Shown piece after piece: positions 1-8,651 of a stretch of DNA of 56,184 nucleotides. The notes under the pieces were generated by a model. The model saw only the letters and a list, made by a program, of their open reading frames with translations, searched no databases and had not been told where the DNA came from. The stretch comes from an uncultured beta proteobacterium (GTDB lineage Bacteria > Pseudomonadota > Gammaproteobacteria > Burkholderiales > Burkholderiaceae_C). Position numbers and translations under genes: made by a program. The first letter of the stretch is position 1; the number at the start of each line of letters is the position of its first letter. The DNA is taken from contig CAIUDG010000111.1 of NCBI GenBank assembly GCA_903897925.1, positions 1 to 56,184 on the forward strand, written 5' to 3'.

Positions 1-21
1 CACCCTTACCACCGCGAGTAG
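1..21 (+). CDS. rlmH: 3' end of 23S rRNA pseudouridine-1915 N3-methyltransferase (RlmH), partial
   Basis: The first 21 bases read His-Pro-Tyr-His-Arg-Glu-stop in frame 1. This hexapeptide is the usual C-terminus of RlmH, the SPOUT-fold enzyme that methylates pseudouridine 1915 of 23S rRNA. The stop TAG (19-21) lies four bases before the maf start. The order rlmH-maf-rng is common in Betaproteobacteria, which supports the call. Only six residues are visible, so it rests on that short match plus synteny. Confidence 0.72.
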   Translation, partial: HPYHRE

Positions 22-25
22 CACC

Positions 26-625
26 GTGCCCAGCCCCGCGTTTATTTATCTGGCCTCGCAAAGTCCGCGCCGCAGCCAGTTGCTGACCCAACTTGGCGTG
101 CGCCACGAATTGCTGTTGCCCAGCCCCGACGAGGATGCGGAGGCGCTGGAAACGGTGTTGCCGAACGAGGCGCCGAAGCACTATGTACAGCGTGTAACGC
201 GCTTGAAACTGGAGGCTGCCATGGCGCGCCTGCAGCGCCGTGGCCTGCCGGTGGCGCCGGTGCTGTGCTCGGACACGACGGTGGCTATGGGCCGCACCAT
301 TTTCGGCAAACCGGCCGATGCCGCGGACGCCATGCGCATGCTCAGCGCGCTGTCTGGCGCCAGCCATCGGGTGCTGACCTCGGTGGCGGTCGGCCATGGC
401 GCGCAGCGCCTGCAGGCCTGCAGCGTGTCGCTGGTGCGCTTTGGCGCCATGTCGGCGCAGCAAATCCAGGCTTACGTGGACTCCGGTGAACCCATGGGCA
501 AGGCCGGCGCCTATGCGGTGCAGGGCCTGGCCGCGGCCCATATTGCGCGCATCAGCGGCAGCTATACCGGCATCATGGGTCTGCCGCTTTATGAAACTGC
601 GCAGCTGTTAGGCGCTATCCTCTGA
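26..625 (+). CDS. maf: Maf family nucleoside triphosphate pyrophosphatase
   Basis: This 199-residue protein has the normal length for the Maf family. These cytoplasmic enzymes hydrolyse non-canonical or pyrimidine NTPs to NMP and pyrophosphate, and were first noted as septum-formation inhibitors. The N-terminal substrate-loop motif LASQSPRR is at residues 9-16, the catalytic acidic motif SDTTV is at about 82-86, followed by GKP, and the conserved GAYAVQG is at 161-167. The start is GTG at 26, just after rlmH, and rng begins five bases after its stop, so the three genes are probably co-transcribed. The sequence suggests the dTTP/UTP pyrophosphatase (YhdE-like) subgroup, but the subgroup is inferred. 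Confidence 0.95.
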   Translation: MPSPAFIYLASQSPRRSQLLTQLGVRHELLLPSPDEDAEALETVLPNEAPKHYVQRVTRLKLEAAMARLQRRGLPVAPVLCSDTTVAMGRTIFGKPADAADAMRMLSALSGASHRVLTSVAVGHGAQRLQACSVSLVRFGAMSAQQIQAYVDSGEPMGKAGAYAVQGLAAAHIARISGSYTGIMGLPLYETAQLLGAIL

Positions 626-629
626 GCCT

Positions 630-2111
630 ATGCCCATGCAACAAGACATTCTGATCAACTGGTCGCCACAAGAAACCCGGGTTGCCGTGGTCGCCAACGG
701 CGCGGTGCAGGAACTCCATGTGGAGCGCACCCTGGAGCGTGGACTGGTGGGCAATGTCTATTTGGGCAAGGTGGCGCGGGTGCTGCCGGGCATGCAGTCG
801 GCCTTTATTGACATTGGCCTGGAGCGCGCGGCCTTTTTGCACGTGGCCGATGTCTGGCATCCGCCGCAGGACGGCGAAACCATCAGCGCGGCACGCGCAG
901 CCCAGGTGCAGACGCCGATTGAGCGACAGGTGTTCGAAGGCCAGGCGCTGATGGTGCAGGTGATCAAGGACCCGATTGGCACCAAGGGTGCGCGGCTGTC
1001 GACGCAGATTTCCATTGCCGGGCGCCTGCTGGTGTTTCTGCCGCAGGACGACCACATCGGGGTGTCGCAAAAAATTCCACCGGCGCAGCGTGAAGAATTG
1101 CGCAACAAGCTGCAAGCCCTGGCCGGTACCCAGGGCGGTGGCTTCATTGTGAGGACCAACGGCGAAGACGCCAGCGACGCCGAACTGTCTGAAGACATCC
1201 GCTATTTGCGCAAAGCCTGGGCCCGCATCAAGGACGCTTCGCTGCGCCTGCCGCCGCAAAGTCTGCTGCACCAGGACCTGAGTTTGATGCAACGCGTGCT
1301 GCGCGACCTGGTCGACGAAGGCACCCAGACCATCCGTGTTGATTCGCGCGAACAGTTTGCCGCGCTGAAGGCCTTTGGCGAAGAATTCATGCCGATGGCA
1401 CTGGAGAAGCTGCAACTGTACAAAGGCGAGCGGCCGATTTTTGACCTGTTCGCGATCGACGAGGAAATTGCCAAGGCGCTGGGGCGGCGTGTCGAACTCA
1501 AGTCGGGCGGTTACCTGATTGTTGACCAGACCGAGGCGCTGACCACGGTGGATGTGAACACCGGCGGCTTCGTCGGTGCCCGCAATTTTGACGACACCAT
1601 TTTCAAGACCAACCTGGAAGCGGCGCAAGCCATTGCGCGCCAGCTGCGCCTGCGCAACCTGGGCGGCATCATCATTGTCGACTTCATCGACATGGTGCGG
1701 GAAGACCACCGCGAAGCGGTGCTGGCCGAATTCCGCAAGCAGCTTGCGCGTGACCGGGTCAAGACCATGGTCGGCGGTTTTTCACACCTGGGCCTGGTCG
1801 AGATGACGCGCAAGCGCACCCGTGAATCGCTGGCGCATATGCTGTGCGAGCCGTGCCCGACCTGTGAAGGCAAGGGCATTGTGAAAACACCGCGCAGTGT
1901 GGCCTACGCCATCTTGCGCGAAATTTTGCGCGAAGCGCGCCAGTTCAATCCGCGCGAATTCCGTGTCATTGCTTCGCCCAAGGTGGTGGAACTGTTCCTG
2001 GACGAAGAAAGCCAGCACCTGGCCGGTTTGAGCGAGTTCATCGGCAAGCCGGTGTCGCTGCAAAGCGACGCGGCGATGGCGCAGGAACAGTACGACATTG
2101 TGCTGATGTAA
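630..2111 (+). CDS. rng: Ribonuclease G
   Basis: This 493-residue protein belongs to the RNase E/G family, single-strand-specific endoribonucleases acting on 5' monophosphorylated RNA, for example in 16S rRNA 5'-end maturation and mRNA turnover. It has RNase G rather than RNase E length, with no long C-terminal degradosome scaffold. An S1-like RNA-binding domain spans about residues 38-130. The metal-binding catalytic part has VDVNTGGF near 307 and IIIVDFIDM near 348-356. The Zn-link motif CPTC lies near 409-412. The next gene starts 19 bases downstream, so the glycan genes may receive read-through from this operon. Confidence 0.96.
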   Translation: MPMQQDILINWSPQETRVAVVANGAVQELHVERTLERGLVGNVYLGKVARVLPGMQSAFIDIGLERAAFLHVADVWHPPQDGETISAARAAQVQTPIERQVFEGQALMVQVIKDPIGTKGARLSTQISIAGRLLVFLPQDDHIGVSQKIPPAQREELRNKLQALAGTQGGGFIVRTNGEDASDAELSEDIRYLRKAWARIKDASLRLPPQSLLHQDLSLMQRVLRDLVDEGTQTIRVDSREQFAALKAFGEEFMPMALEKLQLYKGERPIFDLFAIDEEIAKALGRRVELKSGGYLIVDQTEALTTVDVNTGGFVGARNFDDTIFKTNLEAAQAIARQLRLRNLGGIIIVDFIDMVREDHREAVLAEFRKQLARDRVKTMVGGFSHLGLVEMTRKRTRESLAHMLCEPCPTCEGKGIVKTPRSVAYAILREILREARQFNPREFRVIASPKVVELFLDEESQHLAGLSEFIGKPVSLQSDAAMAQEQYDIVLM

Positions 2112-2130
2112 GCGCTGTGGAGACCGTGTT

Positions 2131-4587
2131 TTGCGTATTGCCGTACTGAGTCGCAACTTTTCCAGCACCGGCGGTGGCGCTGAACGCTATTCGATCGCGC
2201 TGGTCGAACAGCTGGCGGCGCAGCACGAGGTGCATGTGTTTGCGCAGACCATCCAGCACGACCATCCGGGCGTGCATTACCACCCGATCAGCATGCCGCT
2301 GCGCAAACCGCGCTGGCTCAACCAGCTGTGGTTTGCCTACCGCACCTGGAAGCAGACGCGGCAGGGGTTCGATATCGTTCATTCACACGAAAACACCTGG
2401 CATGGCAATGTGCAGACGGTGCATGTCCTCCCGGTGAAACATACGCTGTTTGCCGGGCGCCAGGGTCTGGCACTGGCCCTGCGCTGCCTGAAGGTGGCTA
2501 CCAGTCCGCGCCTGCTGGCCTACCTGTGGCTGGAGCGCGCGCGCTATGCCATGGGGCACGGGCGCAAGCGCATTGTGTTGACCTCGCAGGCACTGCAGGC
2601 AGTAATGGCGCAAAGTTATCCGCAGGCACGCCCGGCGCTGGAAGTAATTGCCCCCGGGATTGCCTCAGCGCCGGGCCGCTGCAGTGGTGCAGAGCGCCAG
2701 GCGGCGCGGGCCGCTCTCGGGCTGCCGTTGCAGGGACGCGGCGTGCTGTTTGTCGGCAATGATTTCCAGAAAAAAGGCCTGCCGACCCTGCTGCAGGCGC
2801 TGCAGACACTGGCGCCGGACGTCTGGCTGGCGGTGGTCGGGCAGGGCGAGCAGGACGCTGCCATGCGCCAGCGCGTGCAGCAATTGCAGCTCGGCGCACG
2901 CGTGCACTTTATTGGCGCATTGCGCGATATGGCGCCGGCCTATGCGGCGGCCGATACCCTGGCGCACCCAACCCTGGAAGACACATACGCCATGGTGGTG
3001 CTGGAAGCGATGGCGCAGGGGCTGCCGGTGCTGGTCAGCAGCGCCGCCTATTGCGGCATTAGCGCCGAATTGCGCGATGGTATCGACGCGCTGTTGCTGC
3101 ACGATCCGCGCGACGCTATGGCGCTGGCGCAGGCCTTGCAGCGGGTGCTCGGCGATGCCGCGCTGGCCGAGCGCCTGTCGGCCCAGGCGCAGCAATTTGC
3201 CGCACAGCGCAGCTGGTCCGGGGTGGCGCAACGCTATCTGCAAACCTATGCGGCAGTGGCACCGGTGCTGCGCCAGCGCTGGCTGGTGCTGGCACACGCC
3301 TTCAATATGGACGGCCGCGCTGCCAGCCAGACCATCACCGACAAATTGCCGCACCTGACCCAGGCCGGCATTGATGTGGTGGTGTTAAGCGGCGTTTCCG
3401 GCACGCGCGACCACCAGTATGAACACCACCAGCTGTGGCCGGCGGCGGCGGCGGGTATTCGCTTTGAATTGCGCCACGTGCTGCGCAAGCGCTGGGGCAG
3501 TGGTAAACGCTACCGCAGCGCCATGCTGCTGGCCTCACTGTTGTTGTTGCCCTTCATGCTGGTGGAGAAAATTCTGCGCCCGGTGGAGAGTTCCTGGTCC
3601 TGGTGGCTGAGTGCTTACCTGGTGGGGCGGCGCCTGGCGCGGCAGCAGCCGTTTGACCTGATCTATTCGACCGGTGGCGCCTTTGCTGCCCATATCGCCG
3701 CCGCGGCCCTGAAGCGCGCCAGCGGCACCCGCTGGCTGGCCGAGGTGCACGATCCCATGGTGGTGCCTGGGTCGCAGCCGCACACGGCGCAGCAGAAGAT
3801 GCAGGCGCGGGTGGAACGGCTGATTTGTGAACAGGCCGATGTGGCGCTCTGGTTTACCGAGCAGGCGCTGGCCAGTGCGCGCCAGCGCCATCCGGTGCTG
3901 GGCGCGCGCGGGCACATGATGTTGCCTGGCGTGGATGCGCCGGCTTTTTCCCTGACCCCCTATGTGGCTGGCGACAAGCTGGTGCTGGGACATTTCGGTT
4001 CGCTGTCGGCGACGCGCAATCTGTCGTACCTGATGCGCGCCCTGGATCTGCTGCTGGAGCGGCACCCGCAATGGCTGGGCCGGATTGAATTGCAGGTGAC
4101 CGGCGGGCCACTGGACGCGGTGTCGGCGCGTGCGCTGGCGCAAATGCGCCACGATTGTGTGCGCCACTTTGGCCGCATTGAAGCCGATCCACAGAGCGGA
4201 AAAAGTGGCCGTGAACTGATTTTGCAGCGCATGCGCAGTGTCGATGTGCTGGTGCTGGTGCACGGTATTGAGCCGATTTGTGCGGAATACATGCCGTCAA
4301 AAATGTACGAATACCTCTGGATGCAGCGGCCGATTTTGGCGACTGTGCATTGCAATCCGCAGATGGTTCGGTTGCTTCGGCAACTACAGCACATGGTTCT
4401 GCGGACCGATGCTTGCAATTCTGCGTTGGCAGTGGACGCCCAGAACCCTCTGGTACAGGAACTGGCGGAGGTGCTGGATGGCTTGTTGCAGCGTTGGGAA
4501 AGTCAGGGCTTGCCAGACAACGGTTTGATCAGTCCCTACACCACGGCGGCATCGGCGGCACAACTTTGTGCCTTCGCGCGGATGTGA
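2131..4587 (+). CDS. Double-domain glycosyltransferase (two GT4/GT-B modules fused)
   Basis: This 818-residue protein contains two GT-B glycosyltransferase modules. The first (about 1-375) resembles WaaG-type GT4 core transferases. It has a Gly-rich GGGAERYS segment at residues 13-20, and a C-terminal half with the nucleotide-sugar acid motif around the stretch HPTLEDTYAMVVLEAMAQGLPVL. The second (about 385-818) starts with a fresh GT-B-like N-terminal half and has a membrane-proximal hydrophobic stretch near 468-482. It has no Rossmann motif I can name exactly. The start codon is TTG at 2131, preceded by GTGGAG eight bases upstream. It probably acts at the inner-membrane face on the LPS core. 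Single-module enzymes of this type are about 370-400 residues, so the fusion is notable. Donor and acceptor cannot be read from the sequence. Confidence 0.85.
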   Translation: MRIAVLSRNFSSTGGGAERYSIALVEQLAAQHEVHVFAQTIQHDHPGVHYHPISMPLRKPRWLNQLWFAYRTWKQTRQGFDIVHSHENTWHGNVQTVHVLPVKHTLFAGRQGLALALRCLKVATSPRLLAYLWLERARYAMGHGRKRIVLTSQALQAVMAQSYPQARPALEVIAPGIASAPGRCSGAERQAARAALGLPLQGRGVLFVGNDFQKKGLPTLLQALQTLAPDVWLAVVGQGEQDAAMRQRVQQLQLGARVHFIGALRDMAPAYAAADTLAHPTLEDTYAMVVLEAMAQGLPVLVSSAAYCGISAELRDGIDALLLHDPRDAMALAQALQRVLGDAALAERLSAQAQQFAAQRSWSGVAQRYLQTYAAVAPVLRQRWLVLAHAFNMDGRAASQTITDKLPHLTQAGIDVVVLSGVSGTRDHQYEHHQLWPAAAAGIRFELRHVLRKRWGSGKRYRSAMLLASLLLLPFMLVEKILRPVESSWSWWLSAYLVGRRLARQQPFDLIYSTGGAFAAHIAAAALKRASGTRWLAEVHDPMVVPGSQPHTAQQKMQARVERLICEQADVALWFTEQALASARQRHPVLGARGHMMLPGVDAPAFSLTPYVAGDKLVLGHFGSLSATRNLSYLMRALDLLLERHPQWLGRIELQVTGGPLDAVSARALAQMRHDCVRHFGRIEADPQSGKSGRELILQRMRSVDVLVLVHGIEPICAEYMPSKMYEYLWMQRPILATVHCNPQMVRLLRQLQHMVLRTDACNSALAVDAQNPLVQELAEVLDGLLQRWESQGLPDNGLISPYTTAASAAQLCAFARM

Positions 4588-4624
4588 TAATCAACCTCCA
4601 CCATTCTTTTTCGCGTGACTACCT

Positions 4625-5449
4625 ATGGCCCTAAAAATTTTCAAGACCGCAAAAAAACTGATCTTTACTTCCCGTGAAGGGCTGCGTTCGGCATCGGATA
4701 ACGGTGGATATGTGGCCTTTGTAGAGCAGGCCTTGGCCGACCCGGCGGTATTTGCGCAGTTTAAGCAAAGCCCGGTTTACCAACAGATACTTGAACACAC
4801 AAGTGAAACTCAGGCCCGCCAATATCTGGAAATCATTGCGGCTCAAACACCGCAATTTCAAACGTTATGGGATAAATTTGGAATCAACGACCTAGTAGGT
4901 GGCGCAAATGTGTTGCGGTTCTCGGAATACTGCCGCCTGAGTCCCAGCACACTGCGCTATGTCAAGGTGGCTTCTGATCTTGTGCACTTGTTTGGTGATT
5001 CTCTGCGGGGTGCACATGTGGCTGAAATTGGCGTTGGTTACGGTGGTCAACGCCTGGTATTGGACCAGTTATTTCCTTTCAAATCCTATGACATGTTCGA
5101 TTTGCCAGCGGTGCTGGGGTTAGTTTCCAAATACCTAGAAAGCCATCTGTTGCAATCCTGCTACCAGACCAAAACCCTGAACTCCCACGATGGAGCCAAG
5201 GCCTATGACCTAGTGATCAGCAACTATGCTTTTTCCGAATTGCCGACAGTGGTGCAGCGGGCCTATATGGAAAAAGTTCTGAAGCAATCGGCACGTGGCT
5301 ACATGACCATGAACAGTGGCACGCCAGACAGCTTGTATGCGGCCGAGCGGATGTCGTTGGACGAGATTCGCTCCATCATTCCTAATACACGTGTATTGGC
5401 AGAAAATCCGCTCAGCTATCCTGGCAATTATTTGCTGGTCTGGGGCTAA
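4625..5449 (+). CDS. Putative sugar O-methyltransferase
   Basis: The 274-residue product looks like the putative sugar O-methyltransferase family found in glycan clusters. A class I SAM-binding motif, AEIGVGYGGQ, occurs near residues 137-146, an acidic DMFDLP follows as the second SAM contact, and DLVISNYAFSELP near 196-208 resembles motif IV. The N-terminal 120 residues are an all-alpha cap typical of this family. It would transfer a methyl group from SAM to a hydroxyl of a glycan residue in the cytoplasm. It lies 37 bases behind the fused glycosyltransferase and 9 bases before the fucosyltransferase, so it is part of the same run. The target sugar is unknown. Confidence 0.75.
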   Translation: MALKIFKTAKKLIFTSREGLRSASDNGGYVAFVEQALADPAVFAQFKQSPVYQQILEHTSETQARQYLEIIAAQTPQFQTLWDKFGINDLVGGANVLRFSEYCRLSPSTLRYVKVASDLVHLFGDSLRGAHVAEIGVGYGGQRLVLDQLFPFKSYDMFDLPAVLGLVSKYLESHLLQSCYQTKTLNSHDGAKAYDLVISNYAFSELPTVVQRAYMEKVLKQSARGYMTMNSGTPDSLYAAERMSLDEIRSIIPNTRVLAENPLSYPGNYLLVWG

Positions 5450-5458
5450 CCCGCAACT

Positions 5459-6349
5459 ATGTGGCCGCAGCAGCTTATCGCCCGCATTGAAGGTGGGTTG
5501 GGCAACCAGTTGTTTCAGTACGCGGCTGCGCGCTCTCTGGCCGACCGACTTGGCTGTGAACTGGCCTTGGATTTGCGCGGACTGGCTGAAAATGCCGACC
5601 GACCATACCAGCTCGATCGCTACCATGTGCGTGCATCGATTGCCGATGACACCATGTTGCAAAGGCTGCCTTCGGCGCGTGCTAGCCGGCGTGCGCAGTG
5701 GTGTTCAAATTTGTCGCAGGCGTGGCCCTGGCTGTTTTCTTTTCCGGCGTTCTGGCCACGCAGCTTCGCTTTTGATTCTCGTTTTGCGCAGATCCGACGC
5801 CCAGTATTCCTGATAGGGTACTGGCAGAGCGAAAAATATTTCGCTTGGAATCGGCCGCGTCTGATGCAGGACATCAGTTTGCGGAAAGCACTGGTCCGCG
5901 ATAGGCCTCTGCTGGAGAAGATTCAGGGCAGCACCAGCGTGGCGCTGCATATACGGCGTGGCGACTATGTCAGCAACGCTAATGCCGCGGCCTTTCATGG
6001 CCTGTGTGATCTGCGTTATTACGTGGCTGCGGTACAGCTGCTGCGCGCCCGCCTGCGTGACCCAGAGGTTTTTGTGTTTTCCGATGATTCGCAGTGGGCC
6101 CGTGAGCATCTGGCGCTCGGCTTGCCAACTTATTTTGTTGAATCCAGTGGCGAGGATAGTGGCATGCAGGACATGGAATTGATGCGCCATTGCAAACACC
6201 ATGTGTTGGCAAATAGCTCTTTCAGTTGGTGGGGAGCTTGGCGTTGTGAAAACCCGCAGCAGCAGGTGATTGCGCCGCGCCAGTGGTTCAAGGACACTGG
6301 AGTGGATACCTCGGATGTCATTCCCTCGCGCTGGCAACTGTTGGACTGA
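5459..6349 (+). CDS. Alpha-1,2-fucosyltransferase (GT11)
   Basis: The 296-residue protein carries the GT11 hallmarks. These are the N-terminal motif GGLGNQLFQYAAA near residues 13-25, the GDP-fucose-binding motif HIRRGDYV near 163-170, the FSDD segment, and the C-terminal SSFSWWGAW. GT11 enzymes transfer L-fucose from GDP-fucose in alpha-1,2 linkage, often in bacterial O-antigens and lipooligosaccharides, sometimes mimicking host H-antigen. No gmd or fcl gene for GDP-fucose synthesis is in the window, so the donor must come from elsewhere. It overlaps no real neighbour and is followed directly by a GT2 gene. Confidence 0.92.
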   Translation: MWPQQLIARIEGGLGNQLFQYAAARSLADRLGCELALDLRGLAENADRPYQLDRYHVRASIADDTMLQRLPSARASRRAQWCSNLSQAWPWLFSFPAFWPRSFAFDSRFAQIRRPVFLIGYWQSEKYFAWNRPRLMQDISLRKALVRDRPLLEKIQGSTSVALHIRRGDYVSNANAAAFHGLCDLRYYVAAVQLLRARLRDPEVFVFSDDSQWAREHLALGLPTYFVESSGEDSGMQDMELMRHCKHHVLANSSFSWWGAWRCENPQQQVIAPRQWFKDTGVDTSDVIPSRWQLLD

Positions 6350-6350
6350 T

Positions 6351-7403
6351 ATGGTGAAACCTGTTCAGCCCGGGTGTGCCACGATGGAGTGTCCATCCGC
6401 TTTGCCGCGCTTATCCGTAGTGGTACCGATACACAATGGCGCACTGTGGCTGGGCCCAACATTGGATTCCATCTTTCAACAGTCTTTTCAGGATTTCGAG
6501 ATCATCCTGATTGATGACGCTTCCGATGACGACTTGTCGGGCGCGCTGCGCCCATACGAGGATGCGCGATTGCGGGTGCTGCATCTGCCCGCCAATGTGG
6601 GTGTCGCAGAGGCGCGCAACTGTGGCGTGGCGCAGGCGCGTGGGGACTACCTGGCGTTTTGTGATGCCGACGACCTGTGTCATCCAGATCGCTTTCAGCG
6701 TCAGCTGGATTTTCTGGAGCAGCATCCCGAGATTGGCGTGTGCGGTACCGGCTTTACTTGTTTTGACAGCGAGGATAGGGATGTAGTGCTCAATCCGGAG
6801 ACACCTGATGCGATCCGTTTGGCGCTGATGCAGGGTAATTGCTTTGGCACCTCCACCATGATGGGGCGTAGCTCGGTGTTTCAACAATATCCATTTAACG
6901 CGCAAATCGATGTGGCCGAGGATTTTGATGTTTGGACGCGGATCGCCGCAGGCGGCATTGGCATGGCCAATCTGCCGCTGAGTCTGCTGCACTACCGCTT
7001 GCATCCGCAGCAGGCGAGCCAGACCAAAAGTGTTCGGCTGGACCGGGTTGCGCGCAAGATTCGCAGCCGCTACTGCGCCCAGTTGCTAGGTCAGCAGTTG
7101 CTGTCGCAGCAGATTGAACTGGAACGCATTAGCCTGGCCGAATTGCAGGCCGCGCAGCACGCTATCGCAGCATATTGCGCCGCGCATCCCGTTCCAGTTA
7201 CGGCATTTCGCTACCTGTTAGCTTGGCTTTACCAGCAATTACCGGCACACGGCTGGCATAGTTGGTGGTGCTGGCGCAGAATTCAGCAAAGCCTAGGTTT
7301 GCGACTGGATCGCAATTACCGTTTTAATATTTTCCTATTAGCGCTGCTGCCAAGTAGCTTAGCAGGTAAATACTTTGACACATTGATCAAGCTGAAACGC
7401 TAG
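6351..7403 (+). CDS. Family 2 glycosyltransferase (GT-A)
   Basis: This is a GT-A fold inverting glycosyltransferase of 350 residues if it starts at ATG 6351, one base after the fucosyltransferase stop. The open frame reaches back to 6270, but that would bury the start inside the upstream gene; ATG 6384 is the other candidate. The motif SVVVPIHNG opens the nucleotide-binding fold, DDASDD follows, and DADD is the metal-binding DxD. ED-FDVWTRI matches the catalytic-base region. The C-terminal 100 residues are helical with little recognisable content. It probably adds one sugar in the cytoplasm to the lipid-linked core glycan. Specificity cannot be assigned. Confidence 0.9.
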   Translation: MVKPVQPGCATMECPSALPRLSVVVPIHNGALWLGPTLDSIFQQSFQDFEIILIDDASDDDLSGALRPYEDARLRVLHLPANVGVAEARNCGVAQARGDYLAFCDADDLCHPDRFQRQLDFLEQHPEIGVCGTGFTCFDSEDRDVVLNPETPDAIRLALMQGNCFGTSTMMGRSSVFQQYPFNAQIDVAEDFDVWTRIAAGGIGMANLPLSLLHYRLHPQQASQTKSVRLDRVARKIRSRYCAQLLGQQLLSQQIELERISLAELQAAQHAIAAYCAAHPVPVTAFRYLLAWLYQQLPAHGWHSWWCWRRIQQSLGLRLDRNYRFNIFLLALLPSSLAGKYFDTLIKLKR

Positions 7404-7424
7404 GGCGGGGAATATACAACGCAT

Positions 7425-8642
7425 ATGAATGGATCACCGAATACCCACTGGGCGAAAAGACGCAAAAAATGGCGCCAGTCCTGGGATAAACTTGTTTTTA
7501 ATACTGTCTTGTCCGGCGAGACAGTGGACGGACATAACGATGTACTTGCCGCCGCAGAGGCCGGTTTGGCGCATTGGCAACAGCACGAAAACGATGCGGC
7601 CTGCCTGAACTCCAATGACCCGGTGGTGCGCCAGGGTTGGGCCTTAAAAAAAGAAGTCGAGCGACAATTTCGTGACCTATATGTTGGTCGCAGTAGTGAG
7701 CGAATATTGATTCATGTGCCGCCCCCTGGTCTGTCGCCCGCGGGTTATTCGCTTTTTACCAATTTGGCGGAAAGTCTGCGTTTTATTGGGGTGAGCACCG
7801 AAACTCTGGATTGGCACGCTGACACCCAGAAAGTATTGGCCGAGTTTCGTCCTAGCGTGTTTTTGAGTAGCGATCATTTCACTTACTTGGAGCGGATTGA
7901 CTGGGCGGCGGTGCATGCCTATAAGCAGACCCAGCGTCTTCGGGTGGGACTGACAGCGTCAATTGCGGCTTATGAAAACACTCCTTTGCCGGGACGCCTG
8001 GATTGGGCGCGTCACCATGGAGTCGATTTTTACTATACATTTCGTGATGAAGCTTACGTCACTACGCGTTCCGACTATCGTCTTTTTTTTGATGCGGCTT
8101 ACCGAATGGTCTATATACCCTTTGGGGCCAATATTCTGCATTACTATCCAGTGGCCGGATTTGAGCGTGATTTGGACTTTGCCATTATGGCCACACGTAA
8201 AAGCGAGCATATGTCCTATATGCGAGACATAGTGCGGCGCCATCGTGGCTTTATTGACGGACCTGGATGGAAGCATGTACGGCATTTCCAATTCAACCGC
8301 GAGCGGGACCGTTATATCTATGCGCGGGCCAAAGTCGGCCTGAATGTTCATTTGCCAGAGCAGATTGAGTGGGCCTGCGAAGTTAATGAGCGTACCTACC
8401 AGCTCGCTGCATGTGGCGTCCCGCAGCTCATTGATCGTGTCAAATTGCTGGACAAGTTATTCAGTCGTGATGCGCTAACAATTGCCGACTCACCACACGT
8501 ATATGCGCATCTGTTTGAATCGTTGCTGTTGCATCCGGAGGAAGCCACACAAAAGGCGTTGCTAGCACAGCGGGAAGTATTCGCAATTCACACCACTTTT
8601 CATCGCGCAGATTCGCTAATGCGACAACTCGCATCGCTGTGA
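7425..8642 (+). CDS. CgeB-like glycosyltransferase family protein
   Basis: The 405-residue protein resembles the CgeB/DUF3880-type glycosyltransferases (GT-B-like, related to GT1/GT4). The C-terminal third contains YIYARAKVGLNVH and a following NERTYQLAACGVPQLID segment. That pattern is the usual donor-side fold of this family, in which an acidic residue contacts the nucleotide sugar. The N-terminal 100 residues are charged and unassigned. A run of eight T residues (8093-8100) is in frame as Leu-Phe-Phe. The gene sits 21 bases after the GT2 gene and nine bases before the next gene, within the plus-strand glycan block. Donor and acceptor are unknown. Confidence 0.75.
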   Translation: MNGSPNTHWAKRRKKWRQSWDKLVFNTVLSGETVDGHNDVLAAAEAGLAHWQQHENDAACLNSNDPVVRQGWALKKEVERQFRDLYVGRSSERILIHVPPPGLSPAGYSLFTNLAESLRFIGVSTETLDWHADTQKVLAEFRPSVFLSSDHFTYLERIDWAAVHAYKQTQRLRVGLTASIAAYENTPLPGRLDWARHHGVDFYYTFRDEAYVTTRSDYRLFFDAAYRMVYIPFGANILHYYPVAGFERDLDFAIMATRKSEHMSYMRDIVRRHRGFIDGPGWKHVRHFQFNRERDRYIYARAKVGLNVHLPEQIEWACEVNERTYQLAACGVPQLIDRVKLLDKLFSRDALTIADSPHVYAHLFESLLLHPEEATQKALLAQREVFAIHTTFHRADSLMRQLASL

Positions 8643-8651
8643 GGCTTAAGA

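Noticed and set aside
8093..8100. T8 tracts in glycan genes (8093-8100 and 12597-12604) as further phase-variable sites.
   Set aside because: They are in AT-rich, mid-gene positions and are shorter than the C9 tract. T8 runs are common and rarely hypermutable at this length.
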